Shown: piece by piece, positions 54,030-64,000 of the stretch | How positions within the stretch are numbered: the first letter of the stretch is position 1 | How the letters are laid out: each line of letters opens with the position of its first letter | Assembly: GCA_030620095.1 (NCBI GenBank) | Contig: JAUTXW010004707.1 | Span: 496,001-560,000, forward strand | DNA length: 64,000 nucleotides | Source: Kuschelorhynchus macadamiae | Taxonomy: Eukaryota; Arthropoda; Insecta; Coleoptera; Curculionidae | Reading direction: 5' to 3' | Position numbers and translations under genes: made by a program | The notes under the pieces: generated by a model | The model's input: only the letters and a program-made list of their open reading frames with translations | Told to the model about the DNA's origin: nothing | Databases searched by the model: none

Positions 54030-55440
54030 ACTTCGGAAGTATTGTAATCGTAAAAAAATCACCATCCGATGTTTTTTTAGAAATGTTAGAAAAATTATTA
54101 CTAAAAAACTACTTATCCAATTTATCTCAAATTTTGCACAAAAATCAAGTAGTATGTAAGATCCAAGATAGCGGAACAGAATGGTGGCTTAGTAAATTAT
54201 TTAAAAATTCAGTCTTAAAAAGTTCTTAAGGGCCTAATTTCAATTTACGTGTTATAAATAATTGTGGTATACAGATAAACTAGTAAAACTGTAGTATTAA
54301 TTCAAGTTGGCGGAACAAAATGGCGACTAAATAAAATATTTGTAATCGCGAAAAAATGTCTCTCTCAGGTTTTACATATCCTCACGTTTTAGAGTCTCCA
54401 GATGCCAAAAAAATATGTTCCGTCGGTTCCTCTGTCGGTTTGTCTGTCTGTCTCTCAGTTCACGGCATAGGTTAAAAACTACTAATGCGATTGCCTTCAA
54501 ATTTGGATACAAATTAAGGGTCCTATGGGGATGACCTTGTAACATTTTGGTATAAATCCAATATGGGAAAACAAAATGGCGGCCTAGTGAAATCCCAATA
54601 AAACTACTTACCCAGTTTATCTTAAATTTTGTACAAAAAATATTATGTGGGAATCAATTGGTAAAATTTTGGTACGAATTCAATATGGCGAAACAAAATG
54701 ACCGTTTAGAAAAAAATTTTAAAATTTTAGTCTGAAGTCTACTTAATGGACTGATTTCAAATTGTGTGTAACAAGTTATTGTGGTATACAGATGAATTAG
54801 TAAAACTGAGGTATAATTTAAGATGGCGGAACAAAATGGCGGCTAAATAAAATATTTGTAATCACGAAAAAATCGCTCTCACAGGTTTTACATATTTTCA
54901 CGTTTTTTAGCGTCTCTGGATGTTAAAAAGTATATTCTATTAATTCCGTCGGTCCATCTGTCCGTTTGTCTGTCTGTCTCTCAGTTCCCGGCATAGCTTA
55001 ATAACTACTTAATCGATTGACTTCAAATAAGTTTTCATCAGAAATTGTGGAAATGACCTAGTAACATATGAGTAAAAATCACACGTAGCAAAACAAAATG
55101 GCGGCCTAGTGAAATTGTAAAAAAATATTACTAAAAAATTACCTATCCAATTTATCTCAAATTGCACAACAGTCCAGCATTATGTAGGAATCATCTGATA
55201 AAATTTTGGTATGAATCCAAGATGGTGAAACAAAATGGCGGCCTAGTAAAATATTTAAAAACTCAGCCTGAAAAACTATTTAATGGACTGAATTCAAATT
55301 GTGTGCCATAAGTAATTGTGGTATACAGATGAATTAGTAAAACTGTGGTACTAATTCAAGATGACGGAACAAAACGGCAGCTAAATTTTTTAAAAATCAA
55401 CGTAAAATTGGTGGTATGTGTTGATATAACTTAATGAATA
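54030..55440. repeat. Tandem repeat, unit about 525 bp, roughly 2.7 units
   Basis: Landmarks recur at steady spacing: TTGTCTGTCTGTCTCTCAG at about 54440 and 54966 (526 bp), and ATTGTGGTATACAGAT at 54261, 54778 and 55315 (517 and 537 bp). Each unit is itself built from three or so related blocks of 110-180 bp containing CAATTTATCTCAAATT and (G)AACAAAATGGCGGC. Eight such ATGGC blocks are visible. Non-coding. Confidence 0.85.
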
Positions 55441-57900
55441 AGTAGTATGTAGTATAAAGTATAAAATAGTGACGAATAAAAATGTTTTATAAGTCAGTAT
55501 ATATGTGTTATTAAATGAATATGTTCTGAACTAAATTGGGTCACACTTCACTATTCCCAATAAAAGGAAAGATTTATAACAAGGGAAGTTCCGGGTAAAG
55601 CAAATTTGCCGATTTTTTTAACACAATTTCCTCCTGTTTTCAATATTTGATACCGGTAGGTGAATAAGTTCCGGGGTTAGCCCAGCTTTGCCAATCAAGC
55701 CATAATTTAAACGTGTATATAATAATAAATGAAAACTTTGCTAGCATTTCGATATTTCGTGTATGATATTCGGTGTTTTTTAATTGATGGACGTCATTTT
55801 TTTGCTCTGTTTTAGGACTAAAAGTTCATATTAATATGTGTCCGCAAGGCCTTCGTTTTTGAGATACAGGATGTTAACATTTTAATTTTTTTTTTAGTTT
55901 GTTCATCATTCAAATTTGGCGAACACTATACTATAAGCAATTTTTACGAAACGGCTATATATTTACAAAAATCTACTGGGTGTTAATTTTTTCCAGAGCG
56001 CGACCCCATTTGCCTCCCCTTCAAAACATTCTAACGTCACTGCGGATGTTTTATTTTATTTAGAAAATCAGATTGTTTTTTTTTTGTTTTATAATTACTT
56101 GATTTTTTTACCTTAATCCGATATTTTGAATAGTTTAGAGGTTAATTAGCAAATTGCTAAGGCTCTACTACACATTTAAAATTTTGTTATTTTGATTTCT
56201 AAAAATGCAAGATATATTTTTTTTGGTTCATTTTAAGACTAAAAAAAAAGTAAAAACAAAATTAACCAATTCCGCAGTTTATTTAATATATAAAAAAAAA
56301 CGATTTAGTCATATATTTGCTTCTATCGGCAACATCGTATCCTATTTTTACAAAAAAAATCATCGAAATATGAAAATATATCCTTTAAAAAATTAAGTCG
56401 TCATTTAATTTATAGAGGGGAGATCTCTAATTTCTTCATAGTCATGCGAAATTCGTTTAATATATGAGTGATGAATTTATATTAAACTGTAAAACAATTA
56501 TTGATATAATCTAAATGAATTTTGCATACCTTTAAATTATTCCTTAATTGCCTGATAGCACCTCCATTATTACACACTGATTTTTCCTTATGCATCAATT
56601 AACAAACATTTTTAGTAAGTAATAATTGAAATTTAGGTTGAATTGTGTTTAAACTTTAAATAATTGTTAAAAATAAACATCACAACAGTCTTGACGTTTC
56701 AGAACTACCTGATGTCATGAAAAATCACCGTATAAAATTTTACATACTAATTATCGTCATTAAAAATCTGATTTCGTTAGATTGGTATATTGGTAAATCC
56801 CATTGATGTAATTAAGACCAGAATTATATTTCATTATTTAAATTAAAATTTCGATGGAGCGTTATTTCGAGCTGATTTTTTTTAATATTGTAAGAGATGC
56901 GCCATAATATTGCAATAGTTCGTTAAAATGAAGTTACTAAAACGATATATAAAGTAGCGAAGTCATAATTTAAAATAATCTCAGTTCATTCCTGATGGGG
57001 TCAACTTATTATACTGAAACTCAAAAATACGCTTTTAAATACATGATCCTGACCCTTGAAATGAAATGAAGTACTATGGGAAACATTTATAAGCGAATTA
57101 AACTTTGGACTTCAAATTATCGAAAATTTCTGTTATGTAATTTGGTAAGTATATAAGCTAGGGTCGTAAGGTCCTTTAAAATAAATATTTAAATTAAGAA
57201 TTAAAAATATCTTTTCGCATCAATAACAATAAAAAGTCTTTTGTCAAACAATACTGTGAAAAAGTCAAGCGGCTTGCAACAATTCTCTATAATCTACTGA
57301 TTTATAAGAAACTTAAATTAATTCTTAATTGAAATATATGGTTTTGTCTTCAAATACCAAATATTTTTAAAACATGAATATATCGTTTATTAGCTGCATT
57401 TTTTAAAAATCCGTATATTCCAGTACATCTAACTTTGTAGTAATGGAGGAGCTGGAACCTGGAAGAGGTAGTACTACCGGTGGACTATCAGGATATGAAA
57501 AAATATGAAAAGAGAAAAAAAATGTAATGTATTTATTTCTAGCATTTTATCTGTGATCGTTTTGAATATAAAATATTTTTAATTTTTAAAATAGTAAAAA
57601 TGTACACAAAAATAGTGACAGTAAAAAACAGAAAAATCTGTGATTCTAAATGTTCACTTGCTATAACTTTTATAGTAACAATTTAACAATAACATTATTT
57701 TTAACGGTCAATTAAAGAAAACGATACATTTGTGAAAACCGTTTTTCCATTTTTTTAGTTTACTTTAGTACGCCTACATTCCTAAACACCTAATTTGTTT
57801 ACCTTTGGAATCGGAGGTGAAAATTGAGCGGTAATAGTACATTTATGCCAAAAAGGGCCTACCAGATATGATTACTGGCCATTCTTATGTGCGTTCGGTT
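55441..57900. other. Upstream intergenic stretch
   Basis: 55470-55640 ends the repeat family (GGAAGTTCCGGGTAAAG, then GCCGATTTTTTTAA). Beyond this the sequence is AT-rich and I recognise no gene, RNA or transposon. Confidence 0.45.
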
Positions 57901-57919
57901 AGAGCTCATATTTTATCAC

Positions 57920-59440
57920 ATTGGTTTTGTTAAAATCCTTTGAAATCCCGATGCTAGTGGTATCAAGAGTTTCAATCTTTCCGAAGTAGTTGGTTCACCT
58001 GTCATCAATGCTACCGAACATATTGTAGGAAAGCAGAATCAAAATAGCACGTTAGCAGAGCAGAACAGGAAAGATGTGGTTTGAATTGATTTGGTGAAGA
58101 TGTATATTTATGCAGACCGAATTGGCAATTTAAAGCTCCATTTGTATTGTGTTAACAAAATATTGTCCTACTTCAATTCAACCGGTCACTTGTCCTAAGC
58201 CAAATCAGCCCATTTATACTTACAACAGATGAACCAACTGGAAAGTTCCATGAGCAGAGAGGATAATAACAATTTTCTGCTTCTGTTCCAATCCGACGCC
58301 TCTTAGACAAGTTTTGGCAAGATTTATGGAGATATATTACCATTGAGCAAGTACTTATGCGATCTATGAAATCCGAAGGAAGCCTTGACATGCGGCAGTG
58401 CTTGCGAATCGTTAGAGACTTTTTCAAAATCTTGCTACTTAAAACAGCATGTTGAATGGCGTGATTCTAGAGCAAATCGGAACTACAATGATCCCCATCG
58501 ATTCTTGATTGGCTGCATTTTCTCACCAGCAGTAGCGTCAATTGCCATAAACTGGGATTCTGCTAGAGAGGTGGGAGAAAATATATAGATTGGCCTAAAT
58601 TTCTTCTGATTGAAAAGAAACGACAAAGTTAAACCGTTCTCTCTTCTGTTCAAAACCCATAATTTTAACAGGATTGTCTGCACCTATAAGACTGGAGAAA
58701 CTTTAAAGGAATGCTTTAAATTTGAACTTGCATCTTTTCCTTTGTCTCTTATAGACAATGGGATGCTATGTAAAACAAACAAGGCAGCTCTTTTTGCATA
58801 TTTGGATAAGAAATGCACCCCAACAGATATTTTACCAAAAGAATCAGTCTTTCTAATTGACGGAGGTCATTTACTTCATAAGGTAGTGTGACAATTTTCG
58901 GCAACATGTGGATAAATCCTAAACCAATAAGTAAATTACTTTGTCTATCATTGTGGCTCTAACTCAACTGCAGTATTTGATGGGTATAATGCCGAAATTT
59001 CCACTAAATCGCAAGCACAGATGCGTAGGGCAGGAAAGGTTTCCAGAATTGAAATCACTTTTACAGGCAATTCTGCAACCACTATTAATCTGGAAACATT
59101 TTTGAAATCGTGAAAAACAAAAAAAGACTCATTGAAGAACTGTCCAAAAACTTCAGGGAACTGGGATTACAGTTGTTCAAGCCGGAGGAGCCACTGATAC
59201 TGATTTAGTGGACACAAAGATTACAATGAGCAAATCCGGTTGTGGTACTTGTTGAAGACGATGCCGATCTTGTTGTGATATACAAGATGCAGAATGAAAA
59301 AAATATTCATGCTACGCCCAGGCACATCTGGGAAACCAAATAGAGTTACAGATATTTTAAAAACTCAAGAGAAGTTAGGCATCCCAAAAAATGTATTTTA
59401 TTCGCCCGCCAATTTCCTGTGCTCATACGACTTTCTGCTT
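57920..59440 (+). pseudogene. Remains of an uncharacterised mobile-element protein with DGGHLLHK motif
   Basis: Pieces in all three plus frames follow one order. 58100-58250 reads KSAHLYLQQMNQLESSM. 58310-58370 reads DKFWQDLWRYITIEQVLMRS. 58610-58891 reads TLKECFKFELASFPLSLIDN and ESVFLIDGGHLLHKVV. Then come VNYFVYHCGSNSTAVFDGYN and STKSQAQMRRAGK. About 59180-59290 suggests an Asp-rich PIN/FEN-like pattern (DADL). I know this order from repeated arthropod and cnidarian proteins of unknown role. A nuclease-like PIN fold is my inference from the Asp pattern. Frameshifts and stops are many. Confidence 0.55.
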
Positions 59441-59599
59441 GTTTAAAAAGGGCAACATTTTCGTTTATAAACTTCTAGAAAAAGACACCAAAATGCAGAA
59501 TACTGTATCCGTTTTTCTAGATCCCACGGCGAATAAAAAGTATCGGCGGTCAACCAAAAACGAAATATAATAAAACTAAGTCCGGCTAGTTCAATACTA

Positions 59600-60363
59600 G
59601 TATTACAGTGGGCAAAGAATTTTGAATCTACTAATTGCAAATAATGTATCTTCCCATGTAAACGTTGAGGCGTTAAGAGAAGGTCAAAAAGTCAATATCT
59701 GCTTCGTGTTTCTTCCTGCAAACTCCACCCATCGCACTCAACCCCTAGATGTGAGTTTTTTAGACCGCTATTCTAACGGATTATAAAATAAACAATCCCA
59801 GAGATTCCACCTTCAATAAAACCATTTTTGCCACTTTACAAAGAAACAATTGAAAACATAAAAATTAATGAATGAATAATAAATAATTAAAAGTGGATTC
59901 AAAAAACGGGATTTTTTCGCTGGATAATTCCGTTCTGAAATCACTTCCAACAAATATTATTGAAGAGAGTGCGGAGAGAATAGAAGGTTCGGTTCTTAAC
60001 TACCTTAAAGAACTCAGGACGCCTTCTGAATTCAAAAAGAAAACGAGGAAGAAAATGATCCGGGTCGACCTCGGAAACTTTGTCTGCTTCCTGGATGTTA
60101 TTGATGATGTCGAGAATGTCGTTCCCGCAGATACTCTAGAAATTCAAGATGATGAATTCGATCTTTCTCAATCTACAGAGTTAAATAGTCAGGTGATTGA
60201 AGAAAACATGAAACAACCCGAAGATTTTGACGACAAAGAACCTAATGAAGGAGATTTTGTCATTGTGGCTTTTACGACTAAAAAAAGTATCAAACGTTCT
60301 ATAGGAAAAAATATAAAAGTTGGTGAAGAAGAGTTTTATGAAGTAAAATTTTCGCGAAAGTAA
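59600..60363 (+). pseudogene. Pogo-like transposase C-terminus
   Basis: The frame through 59615-59770 reads LLIANNVSSHVNVEALREGQ and FVFLPANSTHRTQPLDVSF, the end of a DDE_1 domain of pogo/Tigger enzymes, with Asn-Asn where Asp-Asn is expected. After a shift, 59893-60363 continues KNGIFSLDNSVLKSLP, the usual pogo C-terminal motif (G-I-x-P/S-L-x-x-x-V), and an acidic stretch. The end VGEEEFYEVKFSRK resembles a small SH3-like tail. The fragment joins directly to the DGGHLLHK pseudogene. Confidence 0.68.
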
Positions 60364-60369
60364 AATACA

Positions 60370-61127
60370 ACTTTCGTATTTTATCACGAAAACGATACTT
60401 CTCATGTAAAAAGAAGTGAGATCGAAAAAATTTAGCTCTTCTTCCTCAAGAGAAATTTTTTTTCTTTCAAGATAATTTGACTAAGTTTAAAATTATATAA
60501 GTTCAGGTATCCGGTTTATTTTCTCTCTTAAAACTTTATTATTATTTAGTTTTAATGTATTTGTTTAGATATCTTTTGAACATGTCAAAAAAGGTTTATT
60601 TTCACAACTCTGTAAGTTTTTTAATAATGAAGATAAATTTAATTTCTTTTCATAAAATGTAGGCCAGTTCTACGTGAAGAGCCTAAACGAAGCCAACTTT
60701 GCTTCAATTTTAATTATATGGCGTGGCAATTTTTTGAAATTTTTATAAAAAAAATCAGATCACGCGTGGTAAACATACTAAAATTTGACATATTTAACGA
60801 ATTGGCTATAACAGGCAACATGTTTTGAGACATTCCAAAAAAAGTTGAAAAAGTGGGCAAAGTCAAGTCACCCCAGTTTACGGTAATAAAATTTTCTCTT
60901 TATTAAGCACAGTGACACATAATATTAATATTTATTTATAAAATGTGTATAAAGTAAAATACCCAGTAACTATACCTTTACAGTGTGACCAGTAATATGC
61001 GAATTATATGGGAATTTTTTTTAATAACTGACCATGATTTTTCTTACCCGCCAAATTTGACATTTTTTCAAAAAAAATATGCAAAAAACTACCTTCTCTC
61101 TAAATTTAAAAAACTGATAAAGGAAAA
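60370..61127. other. Intergenic stretch
   Basis: No gene or repeat border recognised. Confidence 0.45.
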
Positions 61128-61300
61128 TTAAGCCTGGGTTATAGATTGAAAACGTTTACGTTTTGCGTCGCTTTACTTTAATCTTTATATTTATCGCCTT
61201 TTTGTGTAACGCAATTTTGTCTTCCTAACACTGGAACCTGTGGTGGAAGATAGATCAAAATACAAGAGTTCTAACCACACTACACCACAACTTGTTACGT

Positions 61301-61343
61301 TCTGGACGCGCGTTTCGCTAACCAAGTTAGCATCATCAGCAGA
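61301..61343 (-). ncRNA. Type I hammerhead ribozyme candidate, minus strand (mirror copy)
   Basis: Because the palindrome is perfect, the same complete core is encoded on the minus strand here. A transcript across both would rather fold into the long hairpin. Confidence 0.72.
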
Positions 61344-61366
61344 TGATATAAACTCAGTTTATATCA

Positions 61367-61409
61367 TCTGCTGATGATGCTAACTTGGTTAGCGAAACGC
61401 GCGTCCAGA
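61367..61409 (+). ncRNA. Type I hammerhead ribozyme candidate, plus strand
   Basis: Every part of the core is in order. Stem I is TCTG (61367-61370) with CAGA (61406-61409). CTGATGA lies at 61371-61377. Stem II is GCTAAC/GTTAGC with a TTG loop (61379-61393). GAA follows at 61394-61396. Stem III is ACG/CGT with a CG loop (61397-61404), and the cleavage-site C of the GUC triplet is at 61405. One unpaired T (61378) precedes stem II, an irregularity. A very short stem III is known for hammerheads of Penelope-like elements, which may act as dimers. Activity is not shown by sequence. Confidence 0.75.
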
Positions 61410-61994
61410 ACGTAACAAGTTGTGGTGTAGTGTGGTTAGAACTCTTGTATTTTGATCAATTTTGTCTTGCTTGTTTTTGAGTTTATGTGTGTTTCTTTAA
61501 CTTGCTGAGCATGGATAATCAAAATCATAGTAATGATACTTAGTAAAGACAAAGACTAGGGATTGTGGATATATTAATGGGTGTCGCAGCTGTACGTTGT
61601 TGAAGAGAAGGCGGGAAAGAAGATCGAGAATTCGGCCTGTTAATTGGGGTGGAAATACTCATAACTCTCACCAGTATTTTCTTAAAATTAAAGACAATTT
61701 CCCCAAGCAGTTTTTTTAAATCGACGAGGATGTTATATGTATAAAGTAATGTCAAAATTATAACGAAGGACGAACGTTTTGGAAGGCCCTCTAAACCCCA
61801 GCAATTTCATTGGTTGCAGCTTAACGCAAACTTTAATTTTCGCCAGCCGCTTCCGTCAAAGTTAAAGATCGCCATCTTTTCGACGGATAGCGGAAACTCA
61901 AACAGATGACGGCAAAAATATAACCGCTTTTCGTTAAGTAAGCGCAAGCGGCGATGCAAGACGCAAACGTTTTCAATGTATAACCCGGGCTTTA

Positions 61995-63160
61995 TGCTTG
62001 TTTTTATGATTTATTTATATCAAAATTCTACTCTATTGATTGACTTAAGTTTTTCTAATGTTTTGTTCAAATTGATGCTTTTTCGCCTAGTTAACCAAAT
62101 GTTAGCAAACCTGAATAAGCTATTAGCGCCCTATTATTTACAGAATCGTTGGATAAAGAATTTAAACAATTATTTTAATTAATACGCTATATAATTCGAG
62201 CATTATTTGGTTATTTCAACTAATTTAATAAAAATATTTTATTTATTTCTAGAAGGGGAGATGTAGAAATAGAACATTTATATTAAATTGTGGAAACTGG
62301 ATAAACTTTGCATCGAGTTAGGCGCATTTTTTGCCCTTTTATATCCCCTGTAACGTTTAAAATTAAAAAAATTAAGACAATAAAAAAATAGTTTACTTCA
62401 GGCTTGCTTACATTCAGGAAAGTGAAAAAGCATCAATTGAAAAAAATTACAAAAATTTGAAGCCAACTGAAAGGACTCAAATTTGGCATTTACTTATAAA
62501 ATTAAAAAAAAAACACTTTTTCTTTCACTATTTTTAAAATTTTAATTTTTTGGCTTGTAAAAAAAAGTCAAATTTGACAGACAAATCACGTTTTCTTGTT
62601 GTTTCATATTATTTGTCAAGCAAAAACTTTTGAAAACCCAAATTTTACTTATCACACTGTGTATAAATAAAAAGTGTTATATGTGTGGTGAAATCCGTCA
62701 CGAAGGAAGTTTCGGTAAAAGACAATTTACCTATTTTTTTAGATTTGATAATTCGTTTAGTAATATTTCGATATCTAATAAGTAACAGATTTCCGAATAT
62801 GATTATTGTCTCGAAATATTACGAAATTTTTCAAAGGTTAATAAAGTTTAGCAAACTAATTATCGCAGCCTTCAAAAATAAAGCGTTAACTTGTCTAAAG
62901 GCCAATTAGTAAACGCTTCGCATATCTATTAGTTCTATTAGTTCAAATAATTAATCGGTAGACAAAAGATCGGTATTTTAAAAAATCGATTTTCTTACAT
63001 TTTTAAGCCTATGTAAATGAAGCTTTATTTGAATCTTACGTGTGTGTTACTGTGAATTTGGCTAAATTTTCCGTCTCTCTCTAACACATTGTCTCTTACA
63101 GAAAAATCTTAAATCTTCTAAGAAGTGCTAATTTCTGTTCCAAATAAACTAGCCCTAACG
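61995..63160. other. Intergenic stretch
   Basis: 62690-62750 again shows the family ending GGAAGTTTCGGTAAAA, then TTTACCTATTTTTTTAGA, seen at 28590, 51160 and 55575. Nothing else was recognised. Confidence 0.45.
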
Positions 63161-63169
63161 TTTAGTTTC

Positions 63170-63710
63170 TGAGGATGTTGTGTTCTTACTTCTTTCGTCC
63201 AATGCGGATTTTTGTCAGCCCAATACCTGCAGATATGCCTATTAAGTACATACATCATTCAGTATGAAGGTTGCCTCATCTGTAAACACAATGTTCTTAA
63301 TCTTCATTCCTCATCATAAAATCGCAAAACTCTATTTTTCTGTCACAATCATCTCCTGATAAGTTCTTGTACCAAATTAGTTTTTTAAGGGTAAAATGTA
63401 TGTGCATCTAAAATCCGTTTAATCGACGCATGACTAACATCTGTTGCTTGTCCAACATTTTTTACTGAAGCATGTAGGTTTTCAATGAACATCTGCACTG
63501 CTTCTAAACTTTTTTCATCATTTGTTGCACTTTTTGGTCGACCAGGTCTTACTTTGTCTTTAACAATACCATCTTCTCCGAATCTCTTGCCTGTTCTATG
63601 GACAGTTGTTCTGAGAATTCATCGTTAAATAAATTTGCCACCTCTTCATATGACCTCACGCAATCTTTGTATCCTTGAATCATAAGGATTTTAATCCCCT
63701 CTGCTCAGCG
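63170..63710 (-). pseudogene. Mariner/Tc1-like transposase remnant
   Basis: On the minus strand, broken frames give in order MIQGYKDCVRSYEEVANLFND (helix-turn-helix), RPGRPKSATNDE-like linker sequence after a shift, NVGQATDVSHASIKRIL, CDRKIEFCDFMM, and FTDEATFILN with the first catalytic Asp. RYWADKNPHW then ends the match near 63190. This is the standard order of a common arthropod mariner-like transposase. The remaining catalytic half is absent and several frameshifts are present. Confidence 0.72.
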
Positions 63711-63741
63711 GCGTGCGGTGAAATTTTAAGAAGGGGAAGCA

Positions 63742-64000
63742 ATTTTTAGAAACTTACCTATTTGTAATGTAATTCGATTCTTTTTAATTCCTAAAAACAT
63801 TGTCCGAGAATGAAAATATTTCTGAAAATATGTTCAACAAATTAGTAAAATTAAAATCTCGTTTCAAACAGTTCAAAAACCCCGTCGAACTATTTATTGC
63901 TTCAGAGTTTCACGTTTCATTATTTTCCATTATATTCTCAAATAGTTCAACCAGTGATTCACGATTTTCAGATACTGTTAACACAAGTCTTCCATTATAG
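63742..64000 (-). pseudogene. Possible hAT-type (TTF zinc-finger) transposase fragment, runs off the window
   Basis: The minus-strand frame reads RLVLTVSENRESLVELFENI and, after a stop, STGFLNCLKRDFNFTNLLNI then FSFSDNVF. That pattern resembles the middle region of hAT/ZMYM-type transposases (repeated leucine-rich helices after the first catalytic Asp). No catalytic residue is inside the window, so the family assignment is tentative. Confidence 0.4.

Larger units (their letters stand above)
61253..61457. repeat. Perfect 101-bp palindrome of PLE terminal repeats
   Basis: 61253-61353 and 61357-61457 are identical when one is inverted, with a 3-base loop TCA. Each arm is a PLE terminal repeat related to both ends of PLE 1 (2701-2795 and 3843-3903). 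The left side extends a little further (61236-61252, AACCTGTGGTGGAAGA), also present in PLE 1. No reverse transcriptase lies between the arms, so this is a solo inverted pair. Confidence 0.93.
61131..61991. mobile_element. PIF/Harbinger-like non-autonomous element with TTA target duplication
   Basis: The ends AGCCTGGGTTATAGATTGAA (61131 on) and the inverted TTCAATGTATAACCCGGGCT (to 61991) form TIRs of about 45 bp with a handful of mismatches, continuing through AACGTTT. TTA flanks both sides (61128-61130 and 61992-61994), the 3-bp target duplication of Harbinger elements. There is no transposase. A PLE-derived palindrome (61236-61457) is inserted inside, so the original element was about 640 bp. 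Confidence 0.8.

Noticed and set aside
56205..56396. Lysine-rich ORF
   Set aside because: A product of A-rich sequence with no recognisable domain.

Overview
This is an AT-rich arthropod, most probably insect, nuclear window. The evidence is GT-AG introns of 0.1 to 11 kb, Penelope-like elements with GIY-YIG endonucleases, several LINE clades, IS630/Tc1-like, Mutator-like and pogo-like DNA transposons, TA microsatellites and a family-1 glucosidase exon of insect type. I cannot name the species.

One host gene dominates. It runs on the minus strand from a start at 52306 leftwards to at least 2543 and leaves the window on the left. I could join 17 coding exons with consistent splice phases (3146 coding bases, about 1049 residues). 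They give a signal peptide, a Kunitz domain, laminin-G 1, EGF 1, laminin-G 2 and 3, EGF 2, a fibrinogen-like region of the neurexin IV/Caspr type, and the start of laminin-G 4. A Kunitz domain at the front of a neurexin-like secreted protein is what I know from axotactin, so I call it axotactin-like. The only other host-type coding piece is a terminal exon of a GH1 beta-glucosidase on the plus strand (19061-19185), inside an axotactin intron and without its other exons.

Almost everything else is mobile DNA. From left to right: a decayed IS630-like transposase (222-1448); a Penelope-like element (PLE) next to exon 17 (2699-3903); a LINE fragment next to exon 16 (4320-4915); a 4.67 kb Mutator-like element with 32-bp terminal inverted repeats and a perfect 9-bp target duplication (5369-10035); an inverted IS630-like fragment (12620-13800); LINE fragments (15560-16980, 20690-22140, 29130-30020, 38040-39594, all minus strand); a 2 kb fold-back element (30800-32813); an internally inverted PLE (34200-35250); an almost intact IS630-like transposon with perfect 30-bp ends (40158-42350); and a PLE with GIY-YIG domain (45617-46823).

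The region upstream of the gene (52.3-64 kb) holds pogo-like fragments, a roughly 525-bp tandem repeat with recurring AAAATGGCGGC motifs, remains of a poorly characterised mobile-element protein with a DGGHLLHK motif, a Harbinger-like element (TTA target duplication) containing a perfect 101-bp PLE palindrome, and mariner-like and possibly hAT-like remnants at the right edge.

The most interesting signal is a complete type I hammerhead ribozyme core in the PLE palindrome at 61367-61409, mirrored on the other strand at 61301-61343, with decayed relatives at 3857, 45650 and 49745. No CRISPR array, rRNA or true tRNA gene was seen.
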